The notes under the pieces: model-generated
Database searches by the model: none
The model's input: only the letters and a program-made list of their open reading frames with translations
Told to the model about the DNA's origin: nothing
In this document: one piece after another, positions 1 through 10,880 of the stretch
Numbering within the stretch: position 1 is the first letter of the stretch
Layout: each line of letters starts with the position of its first letter
Assembly: GCA_024663395.1 (NCBI GenBank)
Contig: JANFAH010000029.1
Location: forward strand, 1 to 64,000
DNA length: 64,000 bases
From: Pisolithus tinctorius
Taxonomy: Eukaryota > Basidiomycota > Agaricomycetes > Boletales > Pisolithaceae
Direction of reading: 5' to 3'
Position numbers and translations under genes: made by a program

Positions 1-186
1 CGTCGACCTCGCCGTTTTCATCATCAAGACGTACAAGTCAGCAAGGGAACCGAACGATATCTCGGGCTCTGGATCCCCGGAGACAGCACATCGGCCTTGC
101 TCTACGCTACAGAGGCGGATTCCCCAGAGTCATCATCGCCACATTCGTCGATATCACTATCGTCCTCATCCGAAAAGGTGGAATGA
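1..186 (+). CDS. 3' end of an unknown protein gene, cut by the window edge
   Basis: The first forward frame is open from base 1 to a TGA at 184-186. The encoded tail ends in a serine-rich stretch (positions about 40-60 of the fragment) rich in SPESSS and SSSS runs, as is common for disordered C-termini in basidiomycete proteins. I do not recognise a domain. The upstream part lies outside the window, so neither function nor start can be judged. It could be a chance open frame, because 62 codons is short. Confidence 0.3.
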   Translation, partial: RRPRRFHHQDVQVSKGTERYLGLWIPGDSTSALLYATEADSPESSSPHSSISLSSSSEKVE

Positions 187-686
187 AGAGATACCACCGC
201 ACTTCAACATGCTCGTCCTTGTGGGCCTCGCTGGGCTGAAGGACGTCAGATCTGTAGGGTCTCGTTCACGTACTCACTTCACACTCTCCTAAGCGTTCTT
301 CATCTGTTCCCGCCCGAAGCGTGTCAGTTCCTGAGGCGCACTCGGGAGCCTGTACGGAGCGGAGCATGTTAAGTACACCACTTATGCAAAGAAGAGGCAT
401 ACCGAGTCGTTGGCTGCATCAACATTCGTTAACGGCTTCATGGCTTATTCGAGCCTCCTCCGACGTTCCAATACTCGTCTACGGAGGATAAGTACATATG
501 GTACAAGATAGGTACACCTACCTTGCGTGCTACTGCCGGTGTCGAACGAACGCTCTGTGCGTTCGTGTGATTGGGGTATATCGGAAAGCTAACCGAACGA
601 TGAGTGCAATTGCACGATGCCAACACGAACACTAACCTGAACGTCAACCGTCGTTCGTCTCACTGCTCTCCGGAACAGGATCTGCC
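187..686. other. stretch without a supported gene
   Basis: CpG-rich, GC-balanced host sequence. I see no conserved protein, RNA gene or repeat here. Short open frames on both strands lack recognisable composition. Confidence 0.5.
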
Positions 687-1276
687 TCAGGGATGGGGGA
701 CTTGTCCGGAGGCGTGACGCTTCATATTGTATGGACGAGGCCTGCGGTACAAAGGAAGACCGCCAGGGGTGTATGCATTGAAGCCAGGAGGTCGGCGTGG
801 GGGATGATCGCCCGGTTGGTAGGCATTGAGGCCGCTGAGTCGATATACAGCGAGACTACCCGGACGTACTCGCCAAAACGATGTGATCGATGCGAATATG
901 GACGATCTGCGAAGTGCACACGGGGATACCTTGGGCGGTACGTCGCAGGCCAAGGACGAACTGGATCTCTGGGCGGGAGCGCGGGCAAAGGGTCTTGGTG
1001 GCTGGAAGTCGCGGTACGGCCAGTCCGGAGTGACCCAAAACATCGAGGAGAGTACCAGTGAGACGGGGATCGACTACTGGGATCGGTGGAGGATGACGAG
1101 TTCCGGCGGCGTTCCCGACAGAAGTAACGTGCGATGGAAAGAAGAGTCACGGTGAGAATAACGACGCATATGACTGCCAGCACGACGACTGAGGTATCTG
1201 TGTGGCCCTCCGCACGCTTGACATGACGAAGGACGGCCGAGCGAGCGTTGACGACAGGTACCAGGGTAGGAGACAT
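687..1276 (-). CDS. candidate single-pass membrane protein with Pro/Arg-rich tail
   Basis: Reading leftwards from 1276, residues about 28-50 form a strong hydrophobic segment (VVVLAVICVVILTVTLLSIA) followed at once by the basic stop-transfer run RYFCRERRR and a Ser-rich stretch. Many small fungal plasma-membrane proteins are built this way. Downstream, a second minus frame ending at 687 carries a biased tail rich in Pro, Tyr, Asn and Arg (GFNAYTPGG-like repeats). The two frames are probably joined by a short intron or a frameshift that I could not place. No enzymatic domain is recognised. The coding call rests on the membrane segment and composition only. Confidence 0.4.
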
Positions 1277-2125
1277 GGTGGGCGAAGAAAGAAAACCGGG
1301 CGGGGGGTAGAAAACAGGGGGGAGGATACATTTTTTATATATGTGCTGTCCCTGTCAGCCACCCGTGCAAGCTTGCGGAGGCAACACATTCCGACACACA
1401 CTTGCATACTGCGGGACTGTACACTCTTCTAAGATACGCAAACAGGGAGGAACAGTCCCTGGACGTCGTGTACCGATATCCCTGAGCATCTACGGGATGA
1501 GCCAAATGACGAGCAACGTTAACCCTCCAAAAGCACCTGGAAGTAGCACACTCGCCATTCAGAACGATCAGACTTCCAATAAGACACGCGTAGTACGTAC
1601 GCAGCGAAGCTTCAGCATCGTTTGTGTGGAGCAATGTTCGCAGTCATCATCGAGTCCATCGGCGAGGAATCCAACTGTCCGACTTACGTAATTCAGTGAC
1701 GGGGTCTTTGAACAAGTTGTCTTCCCGAGTTGCGTCAGATTTTCAGATGCGACCTCGAACTTACCCTGTTGCTAGTACTGCATATCTCTTACTGACTGAC
1801 TCATCCCAGAAGGTTATCTCTGTATCCTTCCGGGGCGAGTCTCTCAGTTGGGTTAGAGACTAGTAGAATTGAAAGAGTCCGCGGAACATATCTTGAAGCT
1901 GAAGCGTTGGTGACATTTATATTGACCTTCGCAGTCGTCAGTGAGACCTGCGAAGCCCCTATTTTGCCTTGACACGATTAGCCATGCACGGCGCATGGTA
2001 AGGGTAAGCTCGTGTGGTGGTCTTCTGCCTCAATCCTAGGATGTTCAGTTCACGTGTGGACCACCACTCGATACCGCCTGTACGCCTCGCTGGATCGCAC
2101 ATTCAACACCCTGGTCGTTTCTCTC
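1277..2125. other. stretch without a supported gene
   Basis: Host-like CpG-rich sequence upstream of the BTB gene. Open frames exist on both strands but none shows a recognisable motif. The last few hundred bases probably include the promoter of the BTB gene at 2126. Confidence 0.4.
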
Positions 2126-2944
2126 ATGTCCAACGGCACCGTTTCAGCTACAGCAAGTAGCTACTCAAAGCACTCGGAATTTTATACTCACACAATCACC
2201 TTCCTCGTACGTCTCGCTTCTGCCTTCTGTTCTCATATTCCAACGCGCCCTTCTACTAGGTAGAGGATTCGCTGTTCCGGATTTCCAGGGAGCCGTTAGA
2301 GGCCGAGTCCGCTGTCTTCAGGGACATGTTTCTACTCCCCCAAGGTGAATCCGAGACAGTTGAAGGACAGAGTGATACGTGCGCCGTGATTCTGCAGGGC
2401 ATTTCTAAGAAGGAATTTGAAAGTTTGCTGCGAGCCCTCATGTACAGGTCAGTGTGTGCACTCACGTAATTTACACCCGTAGTTGACGTTCGTGCCATGC
2501 ACCAGAAAACATGGGACAAATAGGGGTTCGGATTTGGACCGCGGACCAATGGATCTCGGTCCTCAAGTTGTCTATGATGTGGGAGTTCGTTGGGTTGGTA
2601 ATGCTGCATTCAACATTTGGACATTCCTTCCAAGCCGGTCGACCCTATAGACAAAGTGGTGCTCGCTTTGCAGTACAACGTCAGAGAGTGGCTACTCCCC
2701 GCTTTTCTGGCGCTAGCCAAATGACCCGCACCGATCAGTATAGAAGAAGGGCGCGTATCGGTTTCGAAAACGCGCTGAAGTTGGCTTCAGTGCGAGAGAA
2801 ACTTCGGCTAGTAATGGTCGTGGAAGAATTCACATTCACCTACAAGGATCGTACTCGGACGCAGCAATACAGCACTCGACGCCTTGTCCTCGGCGATAGG
2901 GACAAAGAAGCTGAAAGCCTCGACTACACCCCGTTCATACGCGA

Positions 2945-2951
<7 letters not shown>

Positions 2952-2978
<27 letters not shown>

Positions 2979-4100
2979 TTAAATCTGAGTTTTAAGTGCG
3001 TGAAGGTGGTTCTACCTTATGTTGCACTATTCTAACGTAGTTTAACGGTCTGGTTTGGCCCCCTAAGGCCTACCACTCCTACCAGCGAGTGAATGCCCTG
3101 ATGGCGAGGCCGTTGGCCTCCCATCAGTCCGCCGTTCCCGCCGGCCGTTTTAGACACTCCGCTTTTTGCGGTGAGGGTGGTTTAGTAAATTCGCTAACCG
3201 TTTTAACTCTATCTACATTGGTCCGGTGGTCGAAAGACCGGGTTTTTGGGGGATAACGAGTTCTTCTTTGTCCGGATGTGTGAGTCTGTCTTGGGTGGTT
3301 ATGCAGCGCGTGAGGGTGTGGCGATTGCTGGACATGGGAACTGGTTGTGCAGGTACGTTGCGGGTGCATGGGTTATGGGGTGCGGTGTGGTTTAGTCTTG
3401 ACGTGATTGAGTTGGGCGAGTGGGGGGAGTAGGACGTGATTGTTGGATGAGCACGGTGGTAGGGAAGAGCGTAGTTATTTCTTCTGTTTGGCTTGATGGG
3501 TGGTTGTGTCCAGGGGCGATTGCCTCCTTTGTCTGCCGCTCTCGTTTGTTTCTTATCTGTGCATAGCGTTATTCTACGTTAGGGTTGTTTGGAGATCTCA
3601 CCCAATGTGCATTGCAGCCGCTTGGTGGCTGAGACGTATTTGAGGAGGTGTGGTTGGGCTTTCGGGTTGGTGAGGAGGTACGCGATGGAGGTAGCGTCCC
3701 TTCCTAGTGTTCTTTGTAGTACGTGTCGTTCTCTTACGTATCTGGGACATAGGAATAGGTAGTGACGAACGTCCTCTTGGCTGATTCCGCCGCATTGCAG
3801 GCACATCGGTGTGTCGCTGCGTCCTATACGGTGAAGGTGTTTATTCAGGGGGATATGTCCGGTGCGTAGTTGGATGTACAGGCTGGTTTGCTTCTTGGGT
3901 AGAGAGGCGGTGAGTTTTGTGAACGAGGCGTTTATAAGTTGGGGGGTCTATGACGGATATTCTATTGTATCGGGGGGAGTTTCTCCAGATTTTGGCCCAT
4001 AAGGACTTAGTTTCGCGTTGTGGGACTGTTTGAGGGCAGATACGCTGAATGGTAGTTGTTTCCTTAGTAACGGGGGTAAGTCTTCTGGGGGCTGGCCGAT
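2952..4100 (-). mobile_element. 5'-truncated LINE with poly(A) tail, inserted in the BTB gene
   Basis: A run of about 30 T starting near 2947 is the poly(A) tail of an element on the minus strand. The insertion is flanked by a target-site duplication: TACGCGAAGTTTTT at 2938-2951 and again at 4101-4114. The interior carries only the C-terminal part of the second LINE reading frame plus a 3' untranslated region of roughly 600 bases. A poly(A) tail, strong 5' truncation and a direct repeat of about 9-14 bp are the hallmarks of target-primed reverse transcription. Removing the element restores the end of the BTB gene. Confidence 0.88.
3579..3960 (-). pseudogene. C-terminal end of LINE reverse transcriptase/RNase H polyprotein
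   Basis: The minus frame holds QLRTGHIPLNKHLHRIG followed by a Cys/His cluster (MCLQCGG ... HYLFLCPRY) and then the ERHVLQRTLG-LLTNPK-LLKYV pattern. This order is typical for the last about 130 residues of fungal Tad/I-like LINE proteins, after RNase H. The frame is open from about 3960 to the stop at 3579. Everything N-terminal, including the reverse transcriptase domain, is missing because the copy is 5' truncated, so it cannot move by itself. Confidence 0.75.
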
Positions 4101-4123
4101 TACGCGAAGTTTTTGGTCTATAG

Positions 4124-5648
4124 TTGTAGGATATGACTACTACCTGCGTGGTGTGTATATAACCTAGTCCTTCATCTATATATCTACTTCCAGCAGCGGT
4201 ATCGAATTCCGGGAGCCTGTGTATGCCAGTACTCCTGCGCGAGGAGAGATCTCATGCCAGTACCATTTGATGGCTGCACGACGTAAGTGGAGACACGTCC
4301 GGAAACTCACTCCGCAGCCATTTCCGCAAGCCACCTTATCTTGGGAATCGATGCGGTGACGTTAAGGGTGTGGGTGACTCACCGACACCGCTCGGCCCGG
4401 GCCCACGAGTAGAGCCCTGGGCCCTACTAACGACAGCGTACTCCCGCAGCAGAGGTTACTTGTGCGGTATGTATGCATACATAGTGTTCTCCACGACAAC
4501 CGACCTACTTGTAAATACGAGAACGACTACTGATTACGTTTCAGTCAATCCTGGAAGGATTGACCAAGGGCCGAGTTGGGGTCTACGTGCAATCACTATT
4601 CACCGGGTCGTGCTGACACTTACTAGTATTCGCATTGTTCAGATCTATTTATTCCAGTAATTGTGATGAGCACGGATGTATTGATAGAGAAGATACGACT
4701 CACTCCATCCACACTGCCACATACAAATATCTTGTGAGCAGGGAAGAACCTAAACCCCGATACCTCTGGGCCGGCCCTGCCTAACGCTTACATTTGAATC
4801 GTTGTGCCACGGCGACTATGAGGGTTGAACGTGCCAAACGCCAGAGATGGCTGGTGTTTTCGTAAGGAGGTTTCAGGACGGACACCCCTTCCACTCACCC
4901 AAACGCAAGCTCAAGTCCACATATATAGACCGACGAAAATATATTCACACCAACCTTTACCTCGTTCGCATCCATCTGCACGTAACCTCCGATTTCGAAG
5001 TGGAAAAGCAGAGAAAAACATCTAAGTGAAGTAGGAAGCGTGATTGGACGGGAAAAATGACAAATCTTTTTCCAATCTGTCCATTCGTACAATTGTTACG
5101 ATACCGCAGGGGGATAGTGCAGGATGAGAGAGGGGGGTTGCGAGAGTTTTGCGTAGGGGACGACGAAAGGGAGGGGAGAAGGGAGTATGGTCAAGACAAC
5201 AAAACAAAGACAGGCACCGCACCGGGAACCACGATCTCCAAGAACATCCGCCACTTTACCAACTTCTAGCGCAAAGTACGTTGGATGTCTCGCACAGCGT
5301 GAGGGGATGGGAGACGGGTGGAATATACGATAGAGGAAAAGAAATCATGAGTGTCGAAGCTCGCGTGGTGAAGAAGTAGGTGGATGGGACGGACTGATAA
5401 GTCTTTCTGCACCGTCGCTGGTATTCATCGTCCCACTTCCACCGACCGACTCTTTTTTCCCATACCATTACCGTTCCCGACACCCACGATTACCGCCCGG
5501 TGCAGCAGACCGGTCCTAACTGGAAAGATTAAACGAAAGAGAACGAGGAGACCCGCACAAAGTGACCCATCACAACGAAACAAGATTGACCAAACACCAC
5601 CTCTCCCACTCCACTTTCGTCGGTAAGCGTATGTATGCACGTACATAG
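4124..5648. other. stretch without a supported gene
   Basis: CpG-rich host DNA between the BTB gene and the BuGZ-like gene. It probably contains the terminators of both convergent genes. No conserved coding motif, tRNA or repeat was recognised. Confidence 0.45.
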
Positions 5649-7027
5649 TTAGAGGAAATCCCTCCGCGCGTGCACGTTTCTTCCCGCGAAATTCTTCTGT
5701 GCCACTGGCCATTTGATCTTGTGATGGTGTGGTATTCGTTGCATCGCTGGCGAAGTAGTACTTCGCAGAACGTCCACGCTTCTCTTCCTGTGAGCACAAA
5801 AAATGGGTGGACCCGTGAGCAAGCCATGGCCAAAACAGACGAAGTGAGGGTGAAAAACGCAGTACATACAGGGGAGAAATTGGGATCTGCATATTTTTTC
5901 AAGCCGGTCTTCTTCTTGAAAGGTCCATACTTTTGCTCGAGAGCAGGATTAGGAAGTACAAGTGGCGGTGGGAGGAACACCGCCGGTGGCTGTGGTGCTG
6001 TGGCTGCGGGAGGCACAAACCCTGTAGGTGGAAGCTGAAGCAGGCGTCCCATTCATAGGCGCGACTGGCGAAGATGAGCTCGCAGGCACGAAGGTGGGCG
6101 GCGGAAGAGGCGGACGGGAAACACCAGGAGGGAATGATGGTGCACCTGGGGGAAGCATTCCAGGTGGCGGCAGCAGACCCGGAGGCGGTATAGGAAAGCC
6201 AGGGGGTGGACGGCTGGAAAGTAGAATTAGCTATGAACAACTATAAAAGCTACATCACAAGACATACCCAGGAGGGAATCCTGGCATGCCAGGGAATGGA
6301 GAAGCCATTGGAGGGACGGCCGGGAAAGGTCCTGGAGGGAGAACACCGGGCATGAACGGTGGCGAAGAAATGCCGGGAAGCCCAGGAGGCGGCGAAGCAC
6401 CTAGAGGGGTGACGCCAGGAGTAGGAGCAGGTGGTACAGCGTATGCGGTCGGAGCGGCGTTGTAAACTGCAGCAGTTGCCTCTGGAGCAGGAGCAGCAGC
6501 CGGTGCATCGCTCGATGCACCCATGAGTGCCTTGCGGGCTTCCAAACTGGGCACGCAGCTCATCCTCCGAAAGAGGTCGGCTGTCGATCTTGGGACGCTT
6601 TGGTTGGGGTTGGGAAATGGAACCCGCAGCGAGGCCAAGTTCGATTTCCCTGCGGCGTTTATAGTCTGCGACGTCAGGTGCAGGAATACCTTCCATACCA
6701 AAGATTTCCACTTCATAGCCGTCCCGACCGGGCAATGCGTTCTCGATTCGAGGCAGGCTGAGGCGGATCAGTAAGATGGAAGGAGATATAGGAACACGAC
6801 TGCGCACTTTTCTGGTTCGAGTTTGTGCACTTGCTGGATGTGAACTGCAAGACCACCGGCGGTATTTCAGACGGCGAGGGCACATTCCACACTTGAAGTG
6901 TTTCGCCTTTTGATGTTGCATGAGGACAAGGCGTCAGTGAGCGGCACACAGCAGACGCCAGACGAGTAGGCTGACCTTTTTCATCTTCAAACTCACGCTC
7001 GCAGTACCAACACCAAGGACGAAGAAC
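5649..7027 (-). pseudogene. BuGZ/ZNF207-like zinc-finger protein with frameshifts and missing 5' exon
   Basis: Human ZNF207 (BuGZ) is a spindle and kinetochore protein that binds microtubules and BUB3. Reading leftwards, the text gives PWCWYCEREFEDEK, then HQKAKHFKCGMCPRRL, AGGLAVHIQQVHKLEP, ENALPGRDGYEVEIFGMEGIP and PDVADYKRRREIE, matching the N-terminal double C2H2 region. A long Pro/Gly-rich part and a basic C-terminus follow. Introns with GT...AG ends lie at 6807-6758, 6267-6214 and 5869-5788. The frame breaks by one extra base near 6870 (aaa for aa), 6560 (ttt for tt), 6035 (tt for t) and 5656 (ggg for gg). The intron at 6975-6927 lacks an AG acceptor at the expected place. No first exon with the usual basic Met start was found upstream. 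The family is clear; whether this copy is a pseudogene or poorly sequenced is open. Confidence 0.85.
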
Positions 7028-7373
7028 CTGGATATTTCGTTAAGTAGGATGTTTTATTATCGGGTTGATCGGTGTCGGTTTTGACTTGCTTGTGACGGGC
7101 GTGGGAACTAATACAGCACAGCCACAGGGCAAGGGCTCCATGTCTCAGTAACCTAGTAGAAGACCAGGGCCTGTACAAGGACCCTGGGTCAATAAGATCC
7201 AGCACACTATCCTCTCACAAGCGGAAAACTTCCATGTTGTCGCGATCGACCAGTATTTTGTACCTCAGAACTGAACAGCGATTCGTGTGTCTTCTTGATC
7301 CATATTGCATACTCCTGCTGACGTACCTGCGCAGCCGACGTGAGAGGCATATCGCATTCACCCCTAAATGTGT

Positions 7374-7841
7374 TCCTCCTCTCCCTCCTAAGCTTGCTGT
7401 TTCGATCGTGTCCTGGCGACCTTCGCGAGTGTCATTGCGAAATATACCCTTTCCGAAGCCGGTGGCATTGATGTCACTCCCAGACCCTCCGGCGGTGTCC
7501 TCATCGGTAGGTATGACTTTACTACCCAACAACCCTCCGAGTGCAGAGTCGCAGCCGCCTTCCTCCTTGCCGATGCAGAAGGGAACGAGGACAGCACCTC
7601 CGAGCCCTTCACATTCTTGACTGGTGCAACCATCGCATCCGTGTCTTTCGCTTGCACCCTCTACATCCTCGTATACGTCATCTCTGAACGTACTCGTCTC
7701 AGCACCTCATCCACCCCGATCTTCACATCGCCGCGCGTCCCACTCAGTCCCTCTTGTCGAGTAAGATTCATCGTTGCTCTCACTACCACCTTTCTCTCCT
7801 CGTTCACCGGCGTTCTCAGACAGTGGAGCGGACACACATAA
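7374..7841 (+). CDS. candidate exon of a membrane protein
   Basis: One forward frame is open for about 155 codons up to the stop at 7839-7841. It contains the hydrophobic segment VSFACTLYILVYVI followed by basic residues, and a second weaker hydrophobic stretch near the end (FIVALTTTFLSSF). By chance a frame this long is uncommon at this base composition. No family is recognised. No ATG occurs in its first half, so upstream exons are likely. The region 7028-7373, between this frame and the BuGZ-like gene, shows nothing else I can support. Confidence 0.35.
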
Positions 7842-8004
7842 GCTTCATCACCAGTGTCGCGCGTCTTCACCTGCGCGCTCAGAAAGTATCACCTCATCGG
7901 CCAGAATGCGGAGTAGAATGGATGCGTTAGCTTGTCTAGAAGGTAGGGGAAGATTGGGAATGCGGGGCGGTGGGCGTGGAGATGGACGCTGAAAGAGTAA
8001 CTTC

Positions 8005-8562
8005 ATGAGTATGAGCGATGGCGAGGACGAAGAGGGTGACGGCGAGAGCAACCGACGGGATATAATTGTTACTCGCCCTCGGGGAGAGGAGATACGGCTC
8101 GCGCCGACCATTTGTGTTGAGGGCGTAGGCTTGATGGGGGACGTCGAGGATGAAGGAGCTGAGGAAGGGCAGAGCCCTCCCAATTCTTTGTGTCTCTTCG
8201 TGAGCAACAAAGTACGGCCTGGACCAGACGATAATCAGCGTATCCGGAAACGATTCTCGCCCTCACCTGCACGGTCTGTGCCGTTATTTTTATCCGGGAC
8301 GAGGCTCGTTGTTGGACCTTCTGCGTCGGCAAGCAGTTCGTCCCTTCCCGCCATGTCCACCTCGGCCCCAGCTGCGTCCTACCTTGTAGGCAATGTTGTC
8401 GGAGCTTCACCTGCCTCCACGGCCATGTTTCGCGGACGCAAACGACGGAGTACGCTTGAATCATGGTTTCCTCTGCGTAGTTTCATCGATCTGAAGGCCG
8501 ATCCGGACGAGCGCGTGTCTTCGTGGAAGTGGAGAAGTTTTATCGAGATTGGCGTTGCCTGA
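8005..8562 (+). CDS. candidate unknown protein, acidic N-terminus and basic C-terminus
   Basis: A 185-codon forward frame starts with a very acidic stretch (SDGEDEEGDGES) and ends with the conserved-looking segment STLESWFPLRSFIDL...WKWRSFIEI. The ending resembles cytoplasmic tails of uncharacterised basidiomycete proteins, so this may be the last exon of the gene whose membrane part lies at 7374-7841. A long minus frame overlaps 7848-8210 and is equally unproven. Region 8563-9108 shows no supported gene and probably includes the promoter of the GTPase gene. Confidence 0.35.
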   Translation: MSMSDGEDEEGDGESNRRDIIVTRPRGEEIRLAPTICVEGVGLMGDVEDEGAEEGQSPPNSLCLFVSNKVRPGPDDNQRIRKRFSPSPARSVPLFLSGTRLVVGPSASASSSSLPAMSTSAPAASYLVGNVVGASPASTAMFRGRKRRSTLESWFPLRSFIDLKADPDERVSSWKWRSFIEIGVA

Positions 8563-9108
8563 CTGTAAATCCCCCTTGCGACGTGGTATGATCTTCCCCC
8601 CACGATGTTTCTTACTGTTCGTATTCTATCTAGCTGTCCTATTCACTTTGCTTACCGGATACACGGGATGTATCCAAATTACCCTCATCCATTCCGTTGA
8701 CTTTTGATTTCCTTAGACGCTTCTAATTGTGGTTTCTTACGCATTACTCTGCCGAACATCTAGTTTCAGGCTCCAAAGTTACATGCTAATCTCTCTCTTT
8801 CTTTCGCCGTTCACCACTCTTACATATGATCTCTTGCAATCTCTAATATGTCTAGTTCTATCTTTCCTTACGATACACTCAATCATGACCACAGACACCC
8901 GAGCAGTATAGATCGAAGAATGTAATAGTAGTGTCGACTTCACAAACTATTTTCTGAATCAGAACGTGTGCTCGTGTCGGAAAAAGCCGCCACCTTGATA
9001 TCGACCAACAGTCTGCAACTCCACGCCCTCTCCACGCGTCCATCTTCATCTCGAACTATACGCTTATTACTCCTGCGACATCCCAAGAACTTCAACGTTT
9101 CATTATTC

Positions 9109-10880
9109 ATGGCTCCTGAATGGTTCAAGGCGTTGTGTTGTATTCGACAACCGCCTTATCCGAGCGACGACGCAGTTGATCCTCAAGTTCCTGCTCCCAT
9201 TGGAGTTGCTCAGCCCCCAGCCAGTACAGATCCCGTTCTTGTGCTGACTGAAGTTCCTGTCGAAGGCTCTGGCTCTCTCTCGGCCAATATTGGGGACGTT
9301 CGTGCTGACACGGTAGTCGAGAACACTCGCGCACGTTCTCTGGGCCCTAGCCCTAGCCCTGGAGACACGAATATTCCCGTGCCTGCCTCTCTTCAAGGTG
9401 GTTGCACTGTGTTCTTTATGTGGTTCCTAAGCGTACTTAGTTACTTGACCAGGTTCTCCGTCAAACAGTACAGGTGCTCTCGCTCCTGCACTAATCGAGG
9501 CGCAACCCACCGTTCCATGTGCTCCGGAAGAGAGTACGGATACTCCTGTTCCTGCACACACTGAAGAAGTAGCCGTGGGTAAGCGTTGTACTTGCTGCTC
9601 ACTGCTCACGGGACAAGTCTGGGAACCTTGACCAGCAGCGTCAACCGCTATATCCCCTATGATTAGCTTAGATCCTGCGCAAGCGAGAGAGCACATCGAT
9701 CGCATCGATCGCTTTCGCATTCTGGTCATGGGCAGAGCCAATGCAGGTAAAACGACAATCCTGCAGAGGGTCTGTAATACTACGGATCAACCAGAAATTT
9801 TTAATGGGGAAGGAGAGAAGGTGTGTATGTTTCCTGGTATTTGCTCGAGATTAACGACGTGTCGGGCTTTATTCAGGTGGATGCTACCTTGGTGCAGGGT
9901 TCACTAAAGGTGAAGTGATTTCATGAATATTCTGCAATGCACGTTGAATGGTTGAATGCATCCAGCGTGGTGAACACAACATTGAGGATGAGCTGGTTTT
10001 CAAGAGTAACCAACGCTTCGTATTCCATGACTCACGTGGATTCGAGGCCGGAAGTGAAGGGGAGTTTGACACGATGAAGAAATTCGTGATGGATCGCGCC
10101 AAGACAATGAAGCTGGATAAGAGAATCCATGCCATATGGTAGGAACACTGCGTCTGACACCCTAAGCAAAGTGACATGGTTTCTGTGATGGATTTAGGTT
10201 TTGCATTCCTTTGCATGATAGCCACAGGATGGTCACAGCTGCAGAAAAGAAGTTTTTTAATAAGTGTGATACAGGGCATGGTGTGTATATTGACCAAACT
10301 CACTTTGATGATTTTAAATTTCACTTTTTTTGTCACAGTTCCTGTAATTGTATTGCTAACAAAAGCAGATACCTTGGCCTTGGATGCCTTCATGGAACTT
10401 GTTGATGATGGTTTGAATGAAGATGATGCAATGGAAAGGGCTGCAGAGGTAGAAAAAAGGAAGTTGACTGAGTGTCTTATAAAGGTCAAGGGTTGGTTGA
10501 ATAAGTCAAGGTTTCCACCCCATGACTATCTGTCACTCACTGGTGAGTATCCTAACCATCACCTGAGAATGGCACACCATTGACAGGAAATGACTGCAGG
10601 AATGGAAGAAGAGGGTGCTGATTGTACAACCCTACTGACATGCACAGCAAATGCATTAAATGAGGAAGGACTGCAGCAGCTCCTCATATCAACACAGCAA
10701 TCTAATCTAGGACTGTGTATGGAGTTTGCAATAACAAAGTAGGTGAGACAGCTGAAGGATAAGGATGTGCTAATATGTGCAAGGACACTGAAGAACTGCA
10801 TGCAAAGCATGGTGGGCAAGATTACACCAGCAGGTCTTGCATATTATCTTTCAACATGGTTTCCATATGTAAGAAGATAA
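9109..10880 (+). pseudogene. P-loop GTPase-like protein, 3' half decayed
   Basis: Six short introns with GT...AG ends fit one frame: 9398-9452, 9579-9635, about 9821-9877, 9911-9966, about 10140-10197 and one near 10280-10339. The N-terminus is Pro/Ser-rich. The G domain follows: GRANAGKTT (Walker A, near 9730), DSRGFEAG (G3, DxxG) and TKAD (G4). MKKFVMDRAKTMKLDKRIHAI and LTECLIKVKGWLNKSRFPPHDYLSL match a GTPase family that is greatly expanded in Agaricomycetes and has no assigned role. The start at 9109 was chosen because it follows an upstream region of poor composition; an in-frame ATG at 8968 is the alternative. The last exon has an in-frame TAG near 10739 and degenerates after WFPYV. CpG dinucleotides are frequent up to the intron at 10140-10197 and absent after it. 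Confidence 0.75.

Larger units (their letters stand above)
2126..4123 (+). pseudogene. BTB/POZ-domain protein gene, disrupted by a LINE and frameshifts
   Basis: Exon 1 (2126-2206) joins exon 2 (2260-2449) across a 53-nt intron (gtacgt...ctactag). The joined text reads ITFLVEDSLFRISREPLE and then SAVFRDMFLLPQ, the usual opening of a large Agaricomycete BTB/POZ family. Further right, WISVLKLSMMWEF, DKVVLALQYNVREWLLPAF, FENALKLASVREKLRL and YTPFIREVF follow in family order. BTB domains mediate dimerisation and often recruit Cul3 ligases or transcription partners; the role here is unknown. The gene is broken. The frame must shift near 2490, 2600 and 2755, and an in-frame TGA at 2722-2724 sits where arginine is expected. 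A LINE splits the codons just before the end. After the LINE the text resumes as REVFGL and stops with TAG at 4121-4123, the expected family end. Confidence 0.8.

Noticed and set aside
4720..4840. Possible tRNA or other small RNA
   Set aside because: No correctly spaced A and B boxes and no cloverleaf could be drawn.
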